From positions 1-8,420 of the forward strand of contig CAZXKQ010000041.1 of the NCBI GenBank assembly GCA_964641395.1: a stretch of 8,420 bases of DNA, read 5' to 3'. Each line of letters begins with the position of its first letter. Positions within the stretch are counted from its first letter, which is position 1. This stretch comes from CANQBR01 sp964641395. GTDB taxonomy: Bacteria > Bacillota > Negativicutes > Acidaminococcales > Acidaminococcaceae. The position numbers and the translations under genes were made by a program. Of the stretch, positions 4,756-8,420 are shown one piece after another. Under the pieces are notes generated by a model. That model was not told where the DNA came from, made no database searches, and was given only the letters and a program-made list of their open reading frames with translations.

Positions 4756-7746
4756 CTAACTGTGCACTGCCCCGGACTGGCTGGGCAGCCGGCGCAGCCG
4801 CAACAGCTGGGCCTTCTTGATGGCCGGCACCGCAACGGGCCTCCCCCGCTCATCTACGCCGACGGTGAGCCGGCTGTGCTTGTGCAGCAGCCAGTTGGAG
4901 CCGGAGCCCAGGGGCAGCAGCAGCTTCCCCTTCCCCATGGCGCAGCGCAGGCTGCGCTCCTTGCCCTCATCGTCCAGCCAGCCGACGGTGACGTATTTGC
5001 CATAGTTATAGTGCTTTCTAGTGAAATACCTATAAACGGGCCCCTCCCCCTGTGGTATGAACCTGCTCTTCCAAACATCATCCAAGACCTGTCTGTCTCC
5101 ATGGAGAGGGTCGGCAAATTCCAAGTACAGGAAGTCCGCTTCTTGGCCGTCTATTGCGGGATGAAGGTCATAGCTCACCCGGCCTTCTTCCTTCCGCCTG
5201 GTCAGCCTGACCTCTGGGGAGGTAAAAATGCCTGCCAGGCTGTCCATACTGGCCCCTAGGGAACTGGCATAGGCCAACCAGGAGGAGCCATTAGTAGAGG
5301 GAGGCCTGCTTCTTTTATTCATCATCAGGGCCCTATCATAAGCATACTGGCCGTCATTATAGTAGAAGGCCTGGGTCGCCTCGTCAAAATAGTACTCACC
5401 TGAGGTTAGCAGCCAGTTGTGAAAGTAATAATTCATAACCGGATCATAGCCAGTTCCTATAGCAGCCCTGTTCGCCCGCATATATCCCACTGTCTCCAAG
5501 GCGGCACCATAGCCTTTGACGGAATGATCTATCTCCAAGGTGCCCGCACCCCTTATATCGCACAGGTAGTAATAGCCATAAGCAGGAAAAAGCCCCAGGT
5601 AGGACAGCTGCTTATCCAACTTCTGGATCCGCTGCCGCCCTTTTTGAAACGCCCTATATACATCAGCCCTCACAAAACCTCTGCCAAATTTAGGTGCGGC
5701 TTCATCCTGTACATACAGGTAATCGCGAGGCACCCGGTAAAAGTAGCTCAGCTTGCCTGCCGTCCTGTAAAAGCCTAATAAGTTAGAAGTCAGCGAAGGG
5801 ATGAGGAAGGCAAAGCAGCACAAGGCATAGAACAATTTCTTCCCTTCTACGTAGTGATAAGCTAAAACTATCAGCATTAAAGCGCCGCTGGCCAAAGTAA
5901 CAGAAGCCCTGTTATAGGGGTGGCCGGGCTCCAGCCTTATGATAGAAAAGGTGTAGGCCACTGGCGGCATGATCACCAGGGCCAGACAGGTGCAGGCTTC
6001 CCGCAACCGTTCTATACGGATGCCACGCCCCGCCAACCTAAGCCTGCCTGCCTCCAGGCTTAGGTGCAAGGACACCCACACGAAGAGGGCCGGCACTAGA
6101 AAGGAAAGGAGATACCAAGAGGTGATTCTGACCACTGGGTGGGCCTTCATGTAGGGAAGGAAATGGTCTGGGAGGATTTGGCCAAACCTAGCCATGCCGT
6201 CAGCGAGGACCGTCTGGGAGGAAAGGGCCAAGGTGTGCTTGGCCTCCCCCAGAAGGATAGGGCTGGCGGCTAGAATGGGCAACAGGCAGAGGGCCCAGCC
6301 CAGGTAGAAGCTGAACTTTCTGCTAGCCTCCCCCAACTGCCCGCTCTGCACGTAAGTATAGGCCTGCCAAAGGGCGAGGGGCAGGAAGGCTAAGCCTACT
6401 GCGGCCCCCTGTAGCGGGTAATAAAGGCCGTGCAAAAAACTACTGAGGAGCCAGCTTTGCAGCCAAAGCCCCTTCCTATCTATCAGCTGCGGCCAGGAAA
6501 GCAGCAACAGCAGCGGCAACACGAAAATTGTACGGTCATAGTCCGTTACGGTATAGAGATAGACGGCGATGAAGAGCAGATAGGAACGGCGTAGCCGCTG
6601 TGCCAAAAGCAGGACTGTAATAAGTACGATAATGGTGGAAAAAACATTAGTACTGGCAGAGTAGTTGGCGAAGAGGCCCTGCCCAAAAAACTCCACAAAG
6701 GCCCCATGCACTACCGAATAAAGGCCTGAAATGGGTATGTATTCTTGAAAGGGTGTCTGGCCAAGCTGGAAGATCTGTTGGAAGCCGATGATGTTTTCGT
6801 AGGGATGCCGCATATCCCAGGGCATAATGCAGCCATAACCGATATAGCGGTCATTACCGCTAAAGTGATTGAAGCTCATGATGGCCGCACAGCCCCCCAA
6901 CCCTATGAGGGAGTCAAGATTTGCAGTACTTTGCCAGTAACGGCGTACCCTTCCTAAGGCTTCTAACAAGGAGGCTGCTACCAGCGCGATGGCGAAGAGC
7001 TGCACTGGAAGAGGGGCTTGAATGATGAAGGTCTTGGCTCCCTGGCGGTACTTATCTTGCAACAAATACAGGTACAGACCGGGCAGGGCCAATTGGCTCA
7101 CCAGGATGGCCCGCCCTATGAGGACGGCTTTGTCGCCTCGATAAGCAAGGACCAACACTGCGAGCAAGGCTATGGGCACAAGGGCATAGGTGATGTTAAA
7201 AGTCCTTTCCCCGCCGGCAAAGACATAGAAGCGATAGCAGCCCAAAACACCGTAAAAGCCGCTAAATGCCAGACACAGAAGGGGCAATAATAAGTTCTTG
7301 CTGAGAAAGGGGCGATACAGCCCGTAAATCAAGCCTAAGGCAAGCAGGCCTAAGCCAAGCAGCACGAACACTAATTGGTGGGGGCGCCCATAGCTAAGGT
7401 AAAAGGCTAGGGGTATGACGAAGACGCCACAGAGGTAAAAGCCCGAAGGCTCACTAATCGGATTGCGTGGGGCGACTGCTGACAGCGGTTCCTGCCTTGC
7501 CCTATAAAGATGCCATAGCAGGCACGCGAGACAGCCAGCCAAAATAAGAATGTAGAGCAACTGCACCTCGACAGTCTTATTGGAACCAAACTTGGCCAAA
7601 TTCTCAATGACGATGTCGTTGTATACTTGGTCTTTATTGCCGAAAAGGGAGAGCCACGCCCAAACAAACAAGGCCCCTCCTGCTACAAGGCAGCTCCAAA
7701 AAATTTTCTCTTTGTCCATTTGGGCCAAGAACTTATCGAACCCCAT
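4756..7746 (-). CDS. 996-aa multi-spanning membrane protein, candidate GT-C glycosyltransferase
   Basis: I cannot assign a named family, but the architecture is clear. Residues 1-655 hold about 14-16 hydrophobic helices: the first near 16-35, then 61-81, 101-118, 123-145, 151-177, 184-202, 208-230, 244-264, 277-292, 366-384, and several from 389 to 654. Residues 655-996 are a soluble, tyrosine-rich domain, probably outside the cell. Between helices, residues 296-358 form a long loop with WDMRHPYENIIGFQQIF (310-326), LGQTPFQEYIPISGLY (328-343) and HGAFVEFFG (347-355). This resembles the extracytoplasmic loop of GT-C enzymes, where an acidic residue precedes a 'G-x-x-P-(Y/F)-x-(D/E)-x-x-x-P' stretch; D311, H314, E317 and E335 are candidate active-site residues. 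Such enzymes move sugars from lipid phosphates to acceptors outside. The start ATG 7746-7744 has AAGGAG 12 nt and AAGGG 7 nt upstream. The gene leads the run that continues into the GT2, which could supply its lipid-linked donor. It could also be a polymerase or a structural polysaccharide protein. Confidence 0.72.
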   Translation of the reverse strand: MGFDKFLAQMDKEKIFWSCLVAGGALFVWAWLSLFGNKDQVYNDIVIENLAKFGSNKTVEVQLLYILILAGCLACLLWHLYRARQEPLSAVAPRNPISEPSGFYLCGVFVIPLAFYLSYGRPHQLVFVLLGLGLLALGLIYGLYRPFLSKNLLLPLLCLAFSGFYGVLGCYRFYVFAGGERTFNITYALVPIALLAVLVLAYRGDKAVLIGRAILVSQLALPGLYLYLLQDKYRQGAKTFIIQAPLPVQLFAIALVAASLLEALGRVRRYWQSTANLDSLIGLGGCAAIMSFNHFSGNDRYIGYGCIMPWDMRHPYENIIGFQQIFQLGQTPFQEYIPISGLYSVVHGAFVEFFGQGLFANYSASTNVFSTIIVLITVLLLAQRLRRSYLLFIAVYLYTVTDYDRTIFVLPLLLLLSWPQLIDRKGLWLQSWLLSSFLHGLYYPLQGAAVGLAFLPLALWQAYTYVQSGQLGEASRKFSFYLGWALCLLPILAASPILLGEAKHTLALSSQTVLADGMARFGQILPDHFLPYMKAHPVVRITSWYLLSFLVPALFVWVSLHLSLEAGRLRLAGRGIRIERLREACTCLALVIMPPVAYTFSIIRLEPGHPYNRASVTLASGALMLIVLAYHYVEGKKLFYALCCFAFLIPSLTSNLLGFYRTAGKLSYFYRVPRDYLYVQDEAAPKFGRGFVRADVYRAFQKGRQRIQKLDKQLSYLGLFPAYGYYYLCDIRGAGTLEIDHSVKGYGAALETVGYMRANRAAIGTGYDPVMNYYFHNWLLTSGEYYFDEATQAFYYNDGQYAYDRALMMNKRSRPPSTNGSSWLAYASSLGASMDSLAGIFTSPEVRLTRRKEEGRVSYDLHPAIDGQEADFLYLEFADPLHGDRQVLDDVWKSRFIPQGEGPVYRYFTRKHYNYGKYVTVGWLDDEGKERSLRCAMGKGKLLLPLGSGSNWLLHKHSRLTVGVDERGRPVAVPAIKKAQLLRLRRLPSQSGAVHS

Positions 7747-7909
7747 GCTCTTACCCTTCTCCTTATGTCTTGCTTCTTCAGTTTATGTATCCAAGCGCCG
7801 CTTCCTGAATAAGCATACTTCCTTCTACACCTGACAGGCGCCTTGCCCCACTGTTTTGCCGCCCTTTGGACAGCAACCGCATAATGCACAGGCCACGAGG
7901 CAAAGCGCT

Positions 7910-7966
7910 AACCTGGGAAACAGGCTGCCGCCTTAGTGCATCGCCGTAGTTTACAATCCCAGGGTT
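7910..7966 (-). promoter_or_regulatory. Possible structured leader RNA upstream of the 996-aa gene
   Basis: On the minus strand, AACCCTGGGA (7966-7957) and TCCCAGGTT (7918-7910) can pair over 9 bp with a single bulged C. The roughly 38-nt loop contains a small inner hairpin, AGGC-GGCA-GCCT. An alternative pairing, ATGCAC (7941-7936) with GTGCAT (7889-7884), would be mutually exclusive with, or knot with, the outer stem. It sits 160-220 nt before the start codon. Structured leaders used by NusG-paralogue antiterminators are known before polysaccharide operons, but there is no specific match here. Confidence 0.25.
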
Positions 7967-7985
7967 CCATAGCGTTGTCAGTTTT

Positions 7986-8044
7986 TATATACACCGAGAT
8001 AGTAACTATAAAAAGCCATGATAAATGCAATTACGAACGTTCAA
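7986..8044 (-). promoter_or_regulatory. Weak promoter-like region reading toward the 996-aa gene
   Basis: The AT-rich segment after the flippase stop holds several sigma-70-like pieces on the minus strand. TTGAAC (8044-8039) is followed after 15 nt by TATCAT (8023-8018). TTGCAT (8030-8025) is followed after 14 nt by TATAGT (8010-8005). A further TATATA is at 7991-7986 without a good -35. Spacings are shorter than the ideal 17 nt. An 11-bp inverted repeat (ATAGT-A-ACTAT, 7999-8009) overlaps the region and could be an operator. None of this is decisive. Confidence 0.28.
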
Positions 8045-8057
8045 ATCGGCCTGACAG

Positions 8058-8420
8058 TCAATGCCCCACTTTGCTCTTAACCACGCCGACCGCTTCCATA
8101 AAGTAGCTATTCCCCAACTGCCACAGGAGCAGGGAATATCCGCCGACTGAGAACCCTATGATGAGCGCCATTTGTATGACGTAGTAAAGGGGCAGGAGCT
8201 TGAAGACACAGGCAAACACCGGGATGGGGATGGCCGCTAGCCAGTATTGGTGGTACTTCTTGAAAAACTGCCTCATAGCGAAAAACTTGCTGGCATTGTG
8301 ATAACTCACCACCGCTACCACTATTTCCGCTAACACGGTGGCTATCGCCGCACCGTTCTCCCCATAGTTGGGAATGAGGCTGATGTTGCAAACTAAGTCC
8401 GTCACCGCCCCCAGGCTGGT
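8058..8420 (-). CDS. Wzx/MATE-type polysaccharide flippase, C-terminal fragment (cut by window edge)
   Basis: The reading frame is open from the right edge (8420) to a TGA at 8060-8058, giving the last 120 residues of a longer protein; the start lies outside the window. The fragment begins TSLGAVTDLVCNISLIPNYG and continues ENGAAIATVLAEIVVAV. This is the characteristic 'N-x-x-LIP-x-x-G-x-x-GAAIAT-x-x-x-E' segment of the C-terminal half of polysaccharide flippases in the Wzx/RfbX (MATE-like, MOP superfamily) group, where it joins two late helices. Further helices follow at about residues 59-75 and 81-99, then a short charged tail. These proteins move undecaprenyl-diphosphate-linked repeat units from the inner to the outer face of the membrane in Wzy-dependent polymer synthesis. 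It is transcribed in the same direction as the downstream genes but separated from them by 311 bp, so it may end an upstream transcription unit or be part of the same one. Family usual length is about 400-500 residues. Confidence 0.85.
   Translation of the reverse strand, partial: TSLGAVTDLVCNISLIPNYGENGAAIATVLAEIVVAVVSYHNASKFFAMRQFFKKYHQYWLAAIPIPVFACVFKLLPLYYVIQMALIIGFSVGGYSLLLWQLGNSYFMEAVGVVKSKVGH

Larger units (their letters stand above)
7747..8057. other. 311-bp intergenic stretch, no gene seen
   Basis: This lies between the stop of the flippase gene and the start of the 996-aa gene. No frame shows a convincing product: the longest minus-strand frame (starting at 7889) is basic, lacks recognisable motifs and runs into the next gene out of frame. 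The right half (about 7975-8045) is visibly AT-richer than the genes and holds promoter-like hexamers. The middle holds complementary arms that could form a leader structure. No clear terminator follows the flippase stop at 8058, so read-through from upstream is possible. Confidence 0.6.

Noticed and set aside
4762..5259. A 165-codon plus-strand open frame opposite the C-terminal domain of the 996-aa gene
   Set aside because: It is antisense to a long continuous reading frame with a good start; proline- and glutamine-rich translation without a recognisable family.
7683..7889. A small minus-strand gene in the intergenic region
   Set aside because: The frame is arginine/lysine-rich, has no ribosome site, and runs out of frame into the start of the 996-aa gene.
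7900..7970. JUMPstart/ops-like pieces (GGCGGCAGCCTG and AGCGCTTTG on the minus strand)
   Set aside because: The ops-like part differs at 2 of 12 positions and the two pieces are in the reverse order to a real JUMPstart, so chance resemblance is more likely.
8035..8042. GAACGTTC palindrome as a LexA-type operator
   Set aside because: The Gram-positive LexA box needs a 4-nt spacer between GAAC and GTTC; here there is none.
8050..8057. CCTGACAG occurring here and again at 7830-7837 as a direct repeat flanking an inserted element
   Set aside because: An 8-base repeat is too short to mean much, and nothing between the copies resembles a mobile element.

Overview
The window lies inside an accessory cell-surface polysaccharide (capsule, wall polysaccharide or LPS-type) locus. 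Every supportable gene is on the minus strand, so transcription runs from position 8420 towards position 1. Base composition is moderately GC-rich by eye. The strong Shine-Dalgarno sequences (AAGGAGG, AGGAGG and GGGAGG, 5-6 nt before ATG) suggest a Bacillota-type host, perhaps Clostridia or Negativicutes. Nothing here fixes the genus, and no housekeeping gene, tRNA, rRNA, insertion sequence or CRISPR array is visible.

Layout in transcription order: (1) the C-terminal 120 residues of a Wzx/MATE-type polysaccharide flippase, running off the right edge (8058-8420); (2) a 311-bp AT-richer intergenic stretch with weak promoter-like elements and a possible stem-loop leader; (3) a 996-aa multi-spanning membrane protein with a large C-terminal soluble domain, a candidate GT-C glycosyltransferase (4756-7746); (4) an 84-bp gap containing an imperfect hairpin; (5) a family-2, polyprenyl-phosphate-type glycosyltransferase (3868-4671); (6) a flippase-like protein of the lysylphosphatidylglycerol-synthase membrane family (3027-3881); (7) a 486-aa protein with a C-terminal APH/choline-kinase-type domain (1574-3034); (8) a minimal HAD phosphatase (1189-1581); (9) a sugar-phosphate-type nucleotidyltransferase (441-1187); (10) a GtrA-family small membrane protein running off the left edge (1-447). 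From gene 5 to gene 10 the genes overlap or nearly touch, so they are probably translated from one mRNA with coupling.

Two functional modules are suggested. The GT2, the GT-C-like protein and GtrA (with the LPG-synthase-like protein) have the parts of a three-component extracytoplasmic glycosylation system. In such systems a sugar is loaded on a lipid phosphate in the cytoplasm, flipped, and transferred to a surface polymer outside. The kinase, HAD phosphatase and nucleotidyltransferase form a compact cassette that probably makes a nucleotide-activated building block (sugar, polyol or amino-alcohol phosphate); the substrate cannot be read from the sequence. The flippase upstream would export lipid-linked repeat units. 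The family calls are fairly secure, but the pathway assignment is inference. The least explained parts are the N-terminal ~180 residues of the kinase protein, the ~340-residue C-terminal domain of the 996-aa protein, and the identity of the activated substrate.
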